DNA from: Tetrapyrgos nigripes
Taxonomy: Eukaryota > Basidiomycota > Agaricomycetes > Agaricales > Campanellaceae
Reading direction: 5' to 3'
Length of the DNA: 64,000 nt
NCBI GenBank assembly: GCA_013368315.1
Contig: JAACJM010000235.1
Location: forward strand, 59,968-123,967
The first letter of the stretch is position 1. Each line of letters opens with the position of its first letter. The notes below the pieces were generated by a model. The model did no database searches. It was not told the DNA's origin and saw only the letters and a list, made by a program, of their open reading frames with translations. A program made the position numbers and the translations under genes. Shown here one piece after another: positions 25,281-36,950 of the stretch.

Positions 25281-25370
25281 GGGTGGGGGTGGGGGATAGC
25301 AGGTGGGGGTGGGGGATAGCAGGTGGGGGTGGGGGATAGCAGGTGGGGGTGGGGGATAGCAGGTGGGGGT
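25281..25370 (+). repeat. 20-bp G-rich minisatellite
   Basis: Four perfect copies of a 20-bp unit, GGGGGATAGCAGGTGGGGGT (25291-25370), preceded by a partial copy. The minus-strand proline-rich frames across it are artefacts of the repeat. Runs of five guanines every few bases could fold into G-quadruplexes. Confidence 0.92.
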
Positions 25371-26254
25371 ACCTGGTAGCAGGATGGGGAGCTGACAAGA
25401 CGCTGCGACGCATATGTCATACCTTAGTCTTCTTTAACCTTTTTCTGTACATGTTTTGTGATTTTGACTTTTTTTCTTTCTCGTTACGAGCGTGTTACGA
25501 TGCAGTACGTGTCGGTAGCGTACATACATGCATAATCCTTGCAAAGAAATCGTCCTCTGATTTTTACCACTACCACCATCCTCTTCAACTCTTGTCCCCT
25601 TCTTGTCTCCTCCTTGCATATATATCGCCCATTTCAATTATTACCTGCTGAAGAGCTGAAAGTTTTCATTTTAGTGTTCTCAGTTCTTTTCAAGTTCTGT
25701 CCGCGTCTTGCGGTACCGGTCTTATCATTTACGGTCTTGAATCTTTGCGGGCGTTTAAATTTTCCGTATACGTTTGATATACGTACGTTATACGCTATAC
25801 TTACTGGGACACATTGGGGACGCGTTTCACGATCGACCAGACTCGACCTTACTCAACCGTCTCAGACCAATCTCAGATCTCTCCTCGATGTTTCGCATTT
25901 CGTATTTATTCAGGAACGCCAAGTTGACCTGGAAAGACCAAGGAAAGGCTGTTCCGTGTCGTTCCGCAGACATCAACAAACAAGAGTCGGCGTCGGGCTC
26001 TCGAGCTCGACTTTAACGAAGATTCCAGGCTGATTTTTTCATGATCAGGACAAGTGCATATTACACACTGTTCTCGTAAAGTTGTAAAAAAAAACCATAC
26101 TATTCTAAACCGTTAGGTATATGCGTAAGGGATACAGTAACAGTAACAATGGAACAAAGACTACGGATAACTATTCGATACATGCCGAATGATCGTGAAA
26201 TACTTGTGGAACCGCTACATCGTAGGAATTTAACATTGAGGTTCAAATTCAAAA
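25371..26254. other. intergenic region
   Basis: No supported gene. The open frames here are T-rich shadows with no family features. Confidence 0.4.
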
Positions 26255-29200
26255 TCACCTCCCATCCGAATCATTCTCCGAATCATAATGATAATCGTCA
26301 AAACCAGCGTCGATGGGCATATTGTTGTCATCTCTCAGAACCTTCCAGTGGGCCTTGAAATTTCCAATCCCGCTCCCACTTGGCTCTGCTTTTACCTCTA
26401 CGCTCGAGGTCGAACTCATACCCTCGCTCGCTCTCACAGGTTCAGCATCCACACTCACATTCCTTACCCTCTCATGTGGTTCCTGCCATTTCACCTTCAA
26501 ATACTCGAAGATGGCTTGTTCGGTTTCGGCTGCGACTAGGATACCTGGTAGACAGGGTTGAAAGCGTCATGTCAGTAATCAATCCAAATCCAAATCCAAA
26601 TCCAAATTCGAGTCAACCAGACCCACAGGAGGCAACGAGAAGGAGAAGGATGTACAAATAACCAGTCGTCGCAGGAAGAGAAACTCACCATCATCCAACT
26701 TTTTTCCCGTCTTTGGATCCCGAATGACCTTCTCGTAGAGCCCCTTTTGATTGAGCGAGCAGCCCATACGTCGAGCTTTGAGGCGGATTGAACGATTAAA
26801 CTGGCCGATTGTCACTCAGTATGACGCATATGGTACCGGGTGATAAGCCAAAAGCTAGACTCACCAAATCATCTCCCTAGAGTAAAGTACACGTAGAGCA
26901 GCCAAAGACGACGCAAACGTCAAACGTCAACGCGCATCGCGAACGTGTACATGAGTGTTGAGCGGAGGGATAGAGGGTAGAGGAGAGTAAGATTATCAGT
27001 AAGCCACCGCTAACTCATGTGCCGAGGATGAGTACTCACCGTATAATACAACAACGCTGCTCCTCTCCTCTTCCAAGGCGTACACAGAAAATCAATTCTC
27101 CTTCTCTTCGCTCCACCAAGGTTGGGTAAGTGACATAATCCACGATATATTACTTCCTCGTCGTCATAGTCCGCGGGGAGAGCGAGATCTTCTGTCAAGA
27201 TGTTGGCTTGGTAAAGTTTTTTGAGGAGGCGTTTGAGGATGCCTGGTAATACGTAAGGTTCGATAGGAATGTAGAAGTGAGAAAGCTGAATAGGAAAAAA
27301 CAGAAGACTCGAAGAGGAAGAAACAACCACATACCTTGATGAGTTCTACCATCCGCAGTATCTCTAGTGATTAGAATGTCTATGTCACCGCAGTCGGCTT
27401 TTCCTCTGTAGAACAATGACCGTCAGTTGACTGTTGTATACGTCGAGAATATGAGGCTTGACGCGTGCTCAAGCGCTCACCTCCGATAACTACCCATAAT
27501 CTCCACGAACAAATTTGGGTCGAGGGATAGAGCTGTTCGAAGTTAAGCAGTTAGTACGAAAGAGTTCAGATTGTCAATGGCGACAATTACGCACCAATAC
27601 GCTTAATCTGCTCAAAGATGGCTTGGGCTTCGGAACGAGGCATACGGGTGTTCAAGTCTGAGGAAATGGGAATTAGAATCGAGTGAATGAATAAAAACAT
27701 CATATGGAGCATAACAACATCGAAAAAGTATTGGAGAAAACGGAGACGTACCATCATACCACCTCAACCCAATCTCCTGCTGCGGCGTCAACCCAATCCC
27801 AAATTTCTCTGCGCAGTCCGGATCCCGGAGGTCTTCAAGCGTTCTCGCACCGGAAGCGTACCACCTTTTGGCGGTGTCAACGCCTGTTCATGATTTAAGT
27901 TAAAAAGTTACCGATAGTCATGTTACAAAAAGGTAAGAGGAGGACTCAGATGCACTCACCAACACCGAAGATCCCCTGAAACACGTTCAATGCCTTTACA
28001 TCCTCCGTGTTCTCTGTCCTGATACGCTCGAGAGCTCCCGTCTGAATGATTTCCATGATCTATATGATGAGACGATGGGTGGCGATGAGGGAATGGGGAA
28101 GAGTGTAGGGTGTTCGGGTGTTCAGATGTACGAGATTGTGAGTCTAGTATAATCGAGATAAAACCCCACGTACCTTATCTGCTGTCTTGCGGCCAACACT
28201 AGGAATGGTGCGGGCCTCCTTTACTGATTTGATTCGCTTGGGGTAGCTTCGAATTGACCGAATGCCTGGATAAGAGCAGAGCAAAGTTAGGCAACAAGGA
28301 ACAAAGGCAAAGGTATTCGACAAACTCACATTTCTGATAACTCATAACACGCCACTCATCACCGTGTAGCTTCTTCACTTTGTGGAGCTTGGCCAATTGT
28401 TCAAGCTTGTCAACAACATCCTGGTTAGCACAGGCTCCGGGAGGAGGAAGGTTTTCCCTGCCGTCGCAGGCCCAGCCCTGTATAGAAGGAAGAAAGTAAA
28501 TGATATGTCATTAAGTCGTACCGATATCGATATGCGTAAAGAGGTAAACACAGTCAACGGAACACTCACCCTCTTAACGGGAACCGCAGCTAGCGCTTCA
28601 GCTCGACTTTTGCGATCATCCAGATCAAGATCAGAGTCGTACTCGTCCTCTGTATCTTGATCAAGTAGCCGGAACTTGTTCCACGATTTTCCTTGAGGAA
28701 GGGACGCAATGAAAAGATCATTTTCGATTATATCATCAATATCCATGAGACGTCCCTTGCGCTTGGAATCGAAATCGGCAGAAGAACTTTGGTTCATTTC
28801 GACGTCGTTTGTGAAGAGTGAAAATTCCCTGTGTGATAGTATTATGCTATGTTAGAAGACAAAGCAGTACAAGACGAGAATAAAAAAGCAAACATACGAC
28901 AAATGACTAGTAGTATCACCGTCAACTTCAACGTCGGTGACAACATCGGTGGCAGCTTCCGATAACGCAGCCTCCGACTCCCGAGCCTTCGCTTCCTCCT
29001 CAAGCTTCAGCTTCAGCTTCTTCTCCTCGCAATCCTCTTTTGCTCGTCACCCTCTGGATCAAACCGACTGAGGAACTTTGCGCATTTCCAGTATTCAGGA
29101 AGCTTAATAAGACTGTAATCCGGTTCAGGTAGCTTTCTCTGGGACGAGTAGGTGCTGGCAGCAGAAGAGACCCAGTCCCATTTGAGCACGGGGACACGAG

Positions 29201-30576
29201 GAGGAATATCGTCTAATTTTACAACGCGGATGTTTTTTGCGAGACCCTTTTCTGTAGCTGTGTTGTGGACGATTATCTGTGTGACCGTCACTGGATCATA
29301 TTTCGGGACTACCTCTGCTCCGAATTTGGTCATCTTTACAAAAGGAACAACCATATCGAGTGTGATGAAATGTCATGTACATTGGAAAAGTTGACAAGAC
29401 TCACCATAGCCACCCTATTGCGCGTGTCTTCCAGAGCAACCGAATTCTCGTTCGGATAATAATAAATCTTTTTCCCCTTCAAGAAATGCGCAGCTTCCGG
29501 TACCTGAGCACGAAGCTCCTCTGCTCGTTCCTGTACCATTATCGCGAATTCAGCGTAAGTGGGCCTGTTGCCCTGGGGTGTGCGTAGATCATGAAGGACA
29601 CCAGCATGCGACTTTAAATCCCTTGCTATCGCTGCTTTGCTTTTCCCTTGTGTAACAACGGTGACAGGTTTAAGTTTAGGGGGTGCTTTGGCTTTTGCTT
29701 TCTGGGAGGAGGTTGCGCTAGCGGCCGCGATGAAAGTCTTGGAGGTAGTAATGGAAGTCTTAGAGGTGGTAGCAGCAGCAGAGCTCGGGAGCAGTGGAGA
29801 AGGGTACGTAGTGGACGATAGAGTTGATGGTGAGGTGAATGATGGTGTGAGAGACGGAGTAGAAGATGGTCCACTGTCGTTAATGAGCACAGGCTTGTTC
29901 TTGCGACGGCTTTTCTTGTTTAACTGTGCGCTGCTTGCCGACCGCAAGAAATCTAGGAGTGTAGAGCCGCACTGTTGAGGCTCCTTCGAGATAATAGACA
30001 CCGTGGCCTGCTGTGTCTCTCCCAAGGACTTTGACTTGGCGTTACTAGCACGGGCTGGTGGCGAAGACGCAAGGCTCATCGACGGGTGAGTGGGAGGAGA
30101 GCTGGGATGGTAAAAGCGGTAGTGGTAGTGAGAGATCTTTTTCTAATCCCAACAATGCAGATTACTCACCTTGACCACTCATCGCTGTTGACTATCACAT
30201 TATCCTCCATCCTGCTACGTTTGGCCTCAGGTGAGGATATAGGTTTCGGTTTGCGTTTTCGAGGACTATAGGATGTCAGCGGATTTAAAAAAGCCACCAG
30301 AAATAAAATGCCTCACCTTGTCCTTCGACTCGGGCTGGAATCCTGTGTACCATACGGAGAGGAGTCACTGCGAGTCAGTATGGGCGATAACTCATTTCGG
30401 CCAGCGGGCCGGTAAATGTGGGTGTAGGCGTCGGATTCTCTTCTATAAATGTTTGAGGAATGCTCGCGTTGAGCATAAACAGAATCACAGAACGGTATTG
30501 GGACTCACCGTCGTTTACCTGCTACGATACTGGCACGATACTCTTGGACGTCGTCGCCATCGCAGGACGTATCCAT
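26255..30576 (-). CDS. POL4: family X DNA polymerase with BRCT domain (Pol4 / Pol lambda type)
   Basis: A repair polymerase expected in the nucleus, filling gaps in base excision repair and end joining. The ATG at 30576 opens a spliced frame: 30576-30509, 30442-30317, 30265-30170, 30101-29405, 29333-28898, 28828-28570, 28477-28330, then further short exons to the stop at 26255. Domains in order are: a basic stretch (PRKRKPKPISSPEAKRSR); a BRCT domain (FLKGKKIYYYPN to VLKWDWVSSA); an acidic linker; the 8-kDa domain (GWACDGRENLPPPG, then KLEQLAKLHKVK); a helix-hairpin-helix (ARTIPSVGRKTADK); the palm with MGSYRRGKADCGDIDILI, whose DxD binds the catalytic metals; and the thumb (FNRSIRLKARRMG, GCSLNQKGLYEKV). 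Splice phases agree throughout only if one base is missing in the A-run near 29040, so this copy may carry a frameshift or a sequencing error. Confidence 0.87.
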
Positions 30577-30829
30577 GCGCTCGTCTTGCTCTTCAAAAAA
30601 GGATGTGGTGAAGTTGTGAAGCATAGGTAGTGGTACAACACGTAGTGGTAGAGGACAAGAGCAATCTATTTAGGCGGAGGTCAAATTGAGTCGCGACGTT
30701 TGTATTGTCTTGTTTAGCTGGCGTGACACTCACGCGTTTGGAGTCACGCGACTTTCAGAAGTTTCAACGCCGTGTTCTTTCCGACTTGGTGTTTTTATTT
30801 TTCAAGGTCCATTCCAGGGTCTTTATTAG
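30577..30829. other. upstream region of the polymerase gene
   Basis: No gene seen. The sequence leads directly into a family B fragment. Confidence 0.4.
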
Positions 30830-31040
30830 CCTATTTTCCCCTTCTTTTCAATTGCTACCATAGCCCTCGTCGTCATCCTCAGTGACGTGTCACGATCGTT
30901 TGGGTCATCTTTGGCTGTCGTCGAAGATATTGCTTTGATATTGCTGGTGGCAGTCTTTGATTCCCTTTTTTGACGTCGACTTTCCTCATGATTCTGTCAT
31001 CACGGACGTGCTGGTTTTAGCAAGGTCTTACTACAACGGG
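30830..31040 (+). repeat. dispersed repeat family B, fragment
   Basis: Nearly the same sequence as 48440-48560: TGCTACCATAGCCCTCGTC, then GATCGTTTGGGTCATCTT, then TTTTTTGACGTCGACTTTCC. It ends in the block around GACGTGCTGG. Only this internal part of the family is present. Confidence 0.75.
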
Positions 31041-31446
31041 AAGTCAAAATCCAACAGTTGCTCGAAGGCCTATTAAAGAAGGAATGAGACAGAATAAAAC
31101 CCTAGAACTAGTAGCTATTATCCATATGTGGAATAAGGTCAGTCACAGATGGAGTCCACAGTGCAGCCACCACCGCGAGGCTCTATTGTTCGAGACCAAG
31201 GGCCGGCCTCGTCACCTATGGAGCGGGGCACTTAGCTGCCGCTACTTTTGTACAAATCTCCGATTTTTTTCTGGTCTTACAGAAACGTTCCTTTTGAGTA
31301 GATAGATAGATCTGTAAGACGGATTTGCGATAGAGTCAAAACTGACTGAGCTATGGGCCCGGGAAGTTTTCCAACCGGTCCGATTTTGCGCATTACCATT
31401 TATGGTACATTAGTAATCATTAGTAATCAATTACATATGCGTATCT

Positions 31447-31605
31447 CACTGCGGGCATAATACCTTCTTCTCACTGCGTAAATTGATAGTAAATCCTTAG
31501 TAAATTGTGAACAGCCAATCAGATTCCAGGAAACCAATTTCCTATCGATTTCCTAAGCTGACTAACCGATTTACTAGGTTAGTAAATCGTATTATGCCCG
31601 CAGTG
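31447..31605. mobile_element. CACTA-type MITE, copy 1 (159 bp)
   Basis: Perfect 17-bp terminal inverted repeats, CACTGCGGGCATAATAC, with a 3-bp target duplication TCT on both sides (31444-31446, 31606-31608). CACTG ends plus a 3-bp duplication point to the CACTA (CMC) superfamily. Copy 2 at 50252-50410 has the same length and differs at about three bases. Confidence 0.85.
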
Positions 31606-32064
31606 TCTATGCATCAAATTGTCGAGCAAGAGTCTCGGGCACCCGTCTATGCGACTTGTACCTCTTAGAGCTGAATGCACGCACACGAATCTGAGCCTCT
31701 TTGATTCCCATGCGAGCTCCTCTCCAATTCCCAGATCCTGTTCTTCCTCCGTTAACTGAAGGAACCTCTCGCTCTCCTCAATTTCGTTATCCTCATCCTC
31801 AATCCAGCTTTCATCGGACTCGTAACCATCACTATTCCTGGGCAGCCTGTAATTAACTGTTCCGTCCCAGGCACACACTTCATCCTCAGCTTCAATGTGG
31901 ACATCACGATCTTTGTCTGTATTGTCGTTCACGGACTCGACTTCAACGTCTGAATGGGACTGAGGTTCATTGAGTTGTGACTGCGTGGGTTCTGTGTTAA
32001 CCTCGGGTGCGGGAAGATGTCGAAATTCGCGAGCTTGTTGGGTCGCTTTTTGTGCTTTACCCAT
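31606..32064 (-). pseudogene. N-terminal fragment of a transposon-borne protein
   Basis: A minus-strand frame opening MGKAQKATQQAREFRHLPAPE and continuing into very acidic sequence (WDGTVNYRLPRNSDGYESD, WIEDEDNEIEESERFLQLTE). It begins about 170 bp inside the right TIR. Such Lys/Arg-rich starts followed by acidic linkers are familiar to me at the N-terminus of transposon-associated proteins in agaricomycetes, but I cannot name the family. The frame runs into the CACTA MITE, and no catalytic domain remains before the left TIR. Function unknown; inactive. Confidence 0.5.
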
Positions 32065-32284
32065 GGCGCAGATGTATCGGAAGCTGGTAGAGATAGAGAT
32101 CTTACATATCATCGAGCGGAAATCGCAGGACAAACTTTTTTTTTTTCATTGTTCACCAAATTTGCGCGTCACAGCCACATTACGTAAGGATTTGTAAGCT
32201 GTACACAAGTAGCGGCAGCTAAGTGCCCCGCTCCATATTATCCAGGGTCCTCCTCGAACTCAATCGGCAGTTTTCAAGTGTCAC

Positions 32285-34315
32285 CCTATCGTTTCCAGAA
32301 TTGGTTTACAATAAGAACTTGAACACCCACGTGATGACGGTTTTAAAAAATCTCTTATTGTTCTTTGCCCTCCACCTTTTCTTCCTTCCACCACACCATC
32401 CCTTCAGTTTTGGCGTCGGCGCTGCTCAGATTTTGCCTAGCTTCATCAGTGAGTCTGCTCACTAGAAGGTTATCTTTGTCTTCTGACGTCTTCAAAACAT
32501 CTTACTAGCTCATTCCAATGACCCTTACTACCTTAACAACCTCCGACCGTTTCAAGGAACTCGTCAAGACCAACGAGCCACCTGTCAACTCCGAAGCCAC
32601 CGCATTCCTCGCTTCTCTAGCCGATGTCCAGGAAAAGGTTGCAAATGCAAAGTCGAAGGAAGATCGCACCAGCCTCGAACAGACGGTCGTTCAATACAAG
32701 GCTGTGCTCCACCCAATGAGGCGTTTGCCTCTTGACGTGCTTGGAGAGATATTCTCCTCCGTCGTTGCCCAGTCAGTGGAGCCCTACGAAACATACATCC
32801 GTGATGAGAGCCACATGACCTCGAATCTCGGTGTCACTCTCTTCGGTAGACTTGGAGTATCCATTCCAATTCCTTGGATCTTGAGCTGGGTCTGTGCTCA
32901 TTGGAGAGATGTATGTTTGGCTCTGCCTCTTCTATGGAGGCATGTATTTGTCCACTTTAGAGCGTCTCGCCATTATGATGTCAGCTCCAGAGCGACTTTA
33001 TCATATTGGAATATTTTACTACAGCGTTCCAAGGCCGTTTCGTTGGATGTTGTGTTTGGGCAGGTGCCATACCGTCCTATTTTGGCGTTGTTGATTTCGA
33101 CCGCGTCGCGATGGAGACGGCTAACACTCGCAATCCCTCCCGGCAACGACCTGGGGTTACTCAGGGAAATCCACTCATCGTTTCAACCCTCCCTTCAGTT
33201 TCTCCATATCGCCTCTGCACAAAATTTTCTTCATCCTAATCTCCCGACAAATCTTACGGGCATTTTGGCAGGTGCCACCGGTTTGAAGGAGGTTAGACTG
33301 TCATGGCATTGTGCAGATCCAGAAATTTTGGGAGCGCCATGGTCGAAGGTGACCTCTCTTTGTCTCTTTGGTCGGCCTTGGGTCGTCTTGCAACAGGCAG
33401 CTCTAGTGAAGAAATTGGTCCTTCGCACCCGTTCTGGCCGACAGCTCGAAGCAAATGGAAAACCTCCCATCACGCTACCCAGCGTCGAGACACTGCAAAT
33501 CATAGGCAACAACTTGGACGCTAGTTTCCTCACTATGCTGATCATGCCCAAGTTAGACCGGTTGACGGTGACGACATCTGATTGCCTACAAGCATCCGAC
33601 TTGGCTGCTGCGTTTTCCGTTCACGTCTTCCGTTCACTTCGTGTTCTAGACCTCAAGCTGGAATATGTCGACAACAAGTGGTGCAGGCTGCTCGAAGGAA
33701 TCCCTGCACTCGAGGAGCTCTATCTCCGGGAATCTCGCAATATCTGTGACACATTCCTCCAAAATCTTCTACCTGACTCACAGCCTAGCCATGGGTCGGG
33801 GTCGGCACCGCCGCCATTCCTTCCTAATTTGACAGTTCTCGAATTGACACGGATCTCCCGGTGCATCTTGTTCAACAATGACTTGATGCTCAAGGTGATC
33901 AAGTACCGTAGTGGCGCAATACAAGGAGACATCGACGCTACGTCGGTATCCGACGCCGCACAAAGGGGCAGCGGCATGGTTAAACTCAAAAGAGTCAGGA
34001 TTGAAGTTTTGAGCCCAAGCTTTTTGTGGGGTGGATGGAAAAAGTTTAGAACTTCGTTGACTTCCTTCTGCTCGTCGCATGATGTTGATACGGAACTGGT
34101 GCTCTCCTGGCCTGAAGTGCCCGATGATGAGATCATCAATGAGGATCATGATGAAAAGTGAGGACGACCACGATGCAGTGATCAAGACAGTAATGTAGTT
34201 TATGACGAGAACGAGCGTACTCCAGAGAGAAGTAGACAATGAAGTTGGTAATCAGGATCAAATATCTTACAATGTATCTTACTGTAGCTTTACAAGTTTT
34301 TTCCCTTTTATAACC
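32285..34315 (+). repeat. duplicated F-box segment, copy 1
   Basis: About 2 kb from CCCTATCGTTTCCAGAATTG to the T-rich tract after the gene. It is repeated at 37735-39637 with the same promoter, the same 60-bp leader intron and the same gene. Homology covers both flanks, so this is a segmental duplication in direct orientation. Confidence 0.85.
32518..34161 (+). CDS. F-box/LRR-like protein 1
   Basis: 547 residues in one exon. An N-terminal coiled-coil-like stretch (about residues 30-62) leads into the F-box motif HPMRRLPLDVLGEIFSSVV at about 65-83. The agaricomycete WILSWVCAHWRDVCLALPLLW signature follows, then leucine-rich repeat-like sequence to the end (for example LRVLDLKLEYVDN, LEELYLRESRNI, LPNLTVLELTRIS). 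Proteins of this kind are thought to link a target to the SCF ubiquitin ligase through the Skp1-binding F-box; the target is unknown. A leader intron (32449-32508, GTGAGT...TACTAG) precedes the ATG by nine bases. The C-terminus is acidic (PDDEIINEDHDE). A paralog lies at 37970-39511. Confidence 0.88.
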   Translation: MTLTTLTTSDRFKELVKTNEPPVNSEATAFLASLADVQEKVANAKSKEDRTSLEQTVVQYKAVLHPMRRLPLDVLGEIFSSVVAQSVEPYETYIRDESHMTSNLGVTLFGRLGVSIPIPWILSWVCAHWRDVCLALPLLWRHVFVHFRASRHYDVSSRATLSYWNILLQRSKAVSLDVVFGQVPYRPILALLISTASRWRRLTLAIPPGNDLGLLREIHSSFQPSLQFLHIASAQNFLHPNLPTNLTGILAGATGLKEVRLSWHCADPEILGAPWSKVTSLCLFGRPWVVLQQAALVKKLVLRTRSGRQLEANGKPPITLPSVETLQIIGNNLDASFLTMLIMPKLDRLTVTTSDCLQASDLAAAFSVHVFRSLRVLDLKLEYVDNKWCRLLEGIPALEELYLRESRNICDTFLQNLLPDSQPSHGSGSAPPPFLPNLTVLELTRISRCILFNNDLMLKVIKYRSGAIQGDIDATSVSDAAQRGSGMVKLKRVRIEVLSPSFLWGGWKKFRTSLTSFCSSHDVDTELVLSWPEVPDDEIINEDHDEK

Positions 34316-35419
34316 ACTGGCGTGGTACTCAGTTCCGAACGATATTCATGCATCCTACTGTGCTTCTCTTTCACGAAAAGAAAGATTTTGGTTTTTCACC
34401 AGCGGCGGGAGGCGTACAACGTTCTTGTTAACTCTGAGAAAATTAGTAGGTTTCGGCGGCTTCATTAAGATCTATGGTATGTGTTTCTCAGATTCCTAGC
34501 TCGAATAATGTTTTGCCCTTGTTCGATAGGTATTCGATTTGACTCGAATGGATATGTCCTAAGGATTGCCTCTAAGTTCCCAAGATTAATGTTTTTAGTT
34601 CTTTTGGGTATTAAGCAATGTGGAAATCAGACTTGTAAAGTAAAAGCTAATGCGTACTTACCTTGATTCTTTTCGAGGTGCTTGATACATTCTTGTTATA
34701 TACCGAAATCAATAGGTATAGTGAGCATTTCCGGTGGCCCCGGCTCTAGCTCCAGCTCTAGATACTTTGGATATCTGAATCGTCGGGACCCTAGAGAAGA
34801 GCCAGATGACCGTAGCCTCACTGACAGCTTCAAGGTCGACAGGAACTCTAGTGGATAATCTAGCTTGAAGATCACTGGAGTCGGAACCAGGGAGATAGGT
34901 CCGTTCTGACTGGGAGTAGCTCTCAAAATTCCTAGAATTTTCCAATGCCTCGCCATTGAACTCTAGTCTTCTTTGGGATTCTGACGAAAGCACAAGGTTA
35001 GAACGTTAGAACCCCACGTCCTGGTCGATAATACGTGGCATTCAAGTTTGGGCCTGGGGAGACTCACATAGTACCTGGGGGAGTCCCTTTCGTTTTCTCC
35101 AAGGCTTTTTTCAGATCTCATACCGTATCACTCAAAGAGATGTCATCCCCCACGTATGACTTTTCGCAGTGATAGTCTTTCAAGAAAATACGGGTCATAA
35201 GGAGAATAATGATGGCGGATATTCCTAGCTCAATCGAGTGCAAGATGATGCTCATTCTAAAGTCGGGATTGAGGTGCGTTGCGTTACAATAATCTCCTAA
35301 TATTGTTATGGCTGTGGCATCAGTAGTAGCCGCAGTGCTGGTGGTCTAGTATCATGATTGATATCTACGTTGAGTGCTAAGTTTCAGACAAAGGCAAGAC
35401 AAGGTTGCTTCAGACTCAC
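34316..35419. other. intergenic region
   Basis: No confident gene. The minus frame at 34709-34993 is Ser/Arg-rich with no family features. A minus frame near 35130-35260 would encode a short peptide with one hydrophobic helix (IELGISAIIILLMTRIFL). It could be part of the same transcript as the exon at 35420-35647, but I cannot join them in frame. Confidence 0.3.
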
Positions 35420-35647
35420 CCTGTCTGTGTAATTGTCCCGCTTTTCAAGCTGTTCCAACTCCAGCTTCAAGACTGACATCTGTGCTCGTGCCTCTGCTTG
35501 AGCAATCGCTCTCACCGTATCCGGATCCCGATTCAGCGCATCAAGCTCCCGTTGACCTTTGGATTTCGCTTCACAGTCAAGCAGGGGAGTAGTAAGAGGA
35601 CTGGATCCTGACGTGCTGATCCTCATCCTCGTCATCGGCGATCGCAC
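35420..35647 (-). CDS. hypothetical coiled-coil exon
   Basis: 76 codons from ATG at 35647 to a good donor (AGG|GTGAGT). The peptide ends in a helix with heptad spacing (VRAIAQAEARAQMSVLKLEL). No downstream exon could be joined in frame, so this may be the first exon of a small membrane-anchored protein or a chance frame. I do not recognise it. Confidence 0.3.
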
Positions 35648-35654
35648 TGAGCAG

Positions 35655-36950
35655 TAGCCGTGTGGCTGTGTTCGGCCTAGACCCGCCTAGACCCAACCTT
35701 CTCTCCTACGTCTACGTCCTTTCTGACTCCAGTTTCTTTCTCCTCTTCTTTTTTTTTCATGTATTCTCGCTGGCTATTATTCCTGGCAGGCTTGCATATG
35801 AAATATATCCTCAATTCATCAAAGCATGCAAAATATGATATGCCTTTTTTCGTGATCCCTAGTCACGTCGGAGTTGGTGTAGATAGAGGTCTTTCATTAG
35901 CGCAAGACCAAGTCTGGAAGGAGTTCTGGAGGCAGAACTGGCGTGGGGGTGCTGATTCTAGGTCAGTAACTCGTCGAAGATATCGCTGGCAGTCTTTAAT
36001 TTCCTTTTTTTGACCATTATCATCACAGTGCGGTTACGGGCTTCTCAGCTTCCGGACAACGTTGACATACATTCGGATGGACTACACTAGCAATTCCCAT
36101 ACGCAGCGTTCTCCGTCATCATGGACGCGCTGAGTCAGCAAGGTCAAAGCTTGAGGAATGGAGGGAACGCTGTAGGCCTAGCTAGTGTGGAGAGGGAGAC
36201 AACGACATATGGACGCACGCGTGATGTAGAGGGACAAGAGTCCGTTTACCTGTTTCAGAGTGAGTGTCCAGATATCCCTTTTTTTTTCTTGAAAATTTTT
36301 CTTCTCTGTTGCGCGTCTTTGACGACTCTTTCTCCGCCTTTTTCTCGTTTCTGCTCAGTCCTGATAACGATTTTCACTCGTAGACCTCAGCTACATCTAA
36401 ACAGTACGCTTTGCCGTCAACGCCTGTCATACGCTATGCTATGGCTATGTGTCTCTGGAAGTGGACTGGGTGCAAGCGCGAAGAGTCAGGTCTCAAGATG
36501 TGATTGGCTCGTTGGCTCCTATGAGTGAGTCTTCTCGTGGTTCCTTTCATTATTTCTCCTTCCATCCTCCACCCCCAAGGTCGTTCATTTCACTAACGAG
36601 ACTTCTTCGGTCCCAGTTTTCTTTTTCCTTCTTTTTCTTTCCCTGCTTTCAGTTCGTCCTGACTTCATGGCTATATATGCTTCTCAACCTCAAGGACATT
36701 CATGATCTGATCACTCATCTTCCTTCAAATGCTAAACATGGGCCAGTCGATTCTAGGAGGGATACGACGAGGCCATAGTTGGGATGCTACCGCGCGTGTT
36801 GGTTGAGTTGGGCTCATATGGACGTGTGCATGATGTTTTCGTATCCTCAGAGTGAGTCTTCAGCTGTCAGTCTTTTCTAATGTTTCCATCTTGGCATTCC
36901 GCTCCATTTTCCCTAGTTCCAGGACGAAAGTTACTAATTAGTCGCTACAT
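35655..36950 (+). repeat. dispersed repeat family B, copy 2 (uninterrupted)
   Basis: About 1.3 kb, matching 48075-49985 in order. It starts with GTGGCTGTGTTCGGCCTAG and passes through GGCTTGCATATGAAATATAT, the block around GTCATCATGGACGCGCTGAG, CCTCAGAGTGAGTCTTCAGC and beyond. Donor-like GTGAGT sites recur at about 36258, 36522 and 36854 and are kept at the same places in the other copy, with pyrimidine-rich tracts ending in CAG or TAG downstream. The short frame at 36121 (MDALSQQGQSLRNGG) is stopped early in copy 3, so no protein is conserved. It also preserves the empty target site (CTGTCATACGCTATG, about 36427) of the solo LTR in copy 3. Confidence 0.75.

Larger units (their letters stand above)
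31219..32235 (-). mobile_element. TIR DNA element with TA target duplication (1,017 bp, internally deleted)
   Basis: The ends are inverted copies starting TGGAGCGGGGCACTTAGCTG and matching for about 36 bp with one mismatch. Both ends are flanked by TA (31217-31218 and 32236-32237), the Tc1/mariner target signature. The element carries the start of a minus-strand gene near its right end but no DDE core, so it looks like a deletion derivative. A 159-bp CACTA-type MITE has inserted at 31447-31605. Confidence 0.75.

Noticed and set aside
25078..25420. Proline-rich minus-strand frames
   Set aside because: Created by translation of the 20-bp G-rich minisatellite and CT-rich DNA.
29626..29978. Frames of 82 and 113 codons on both strands
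   Set aside because: Shadows of the Ser/Thr/Ala-rich N-terminal exon of the polymerase gene.
36121..36528. 135-codon frame inside family B
   Set aside because: The frame crosses donor-like GTGAGT sites and is stopped in the other long copy, so it is not a conserved protein.
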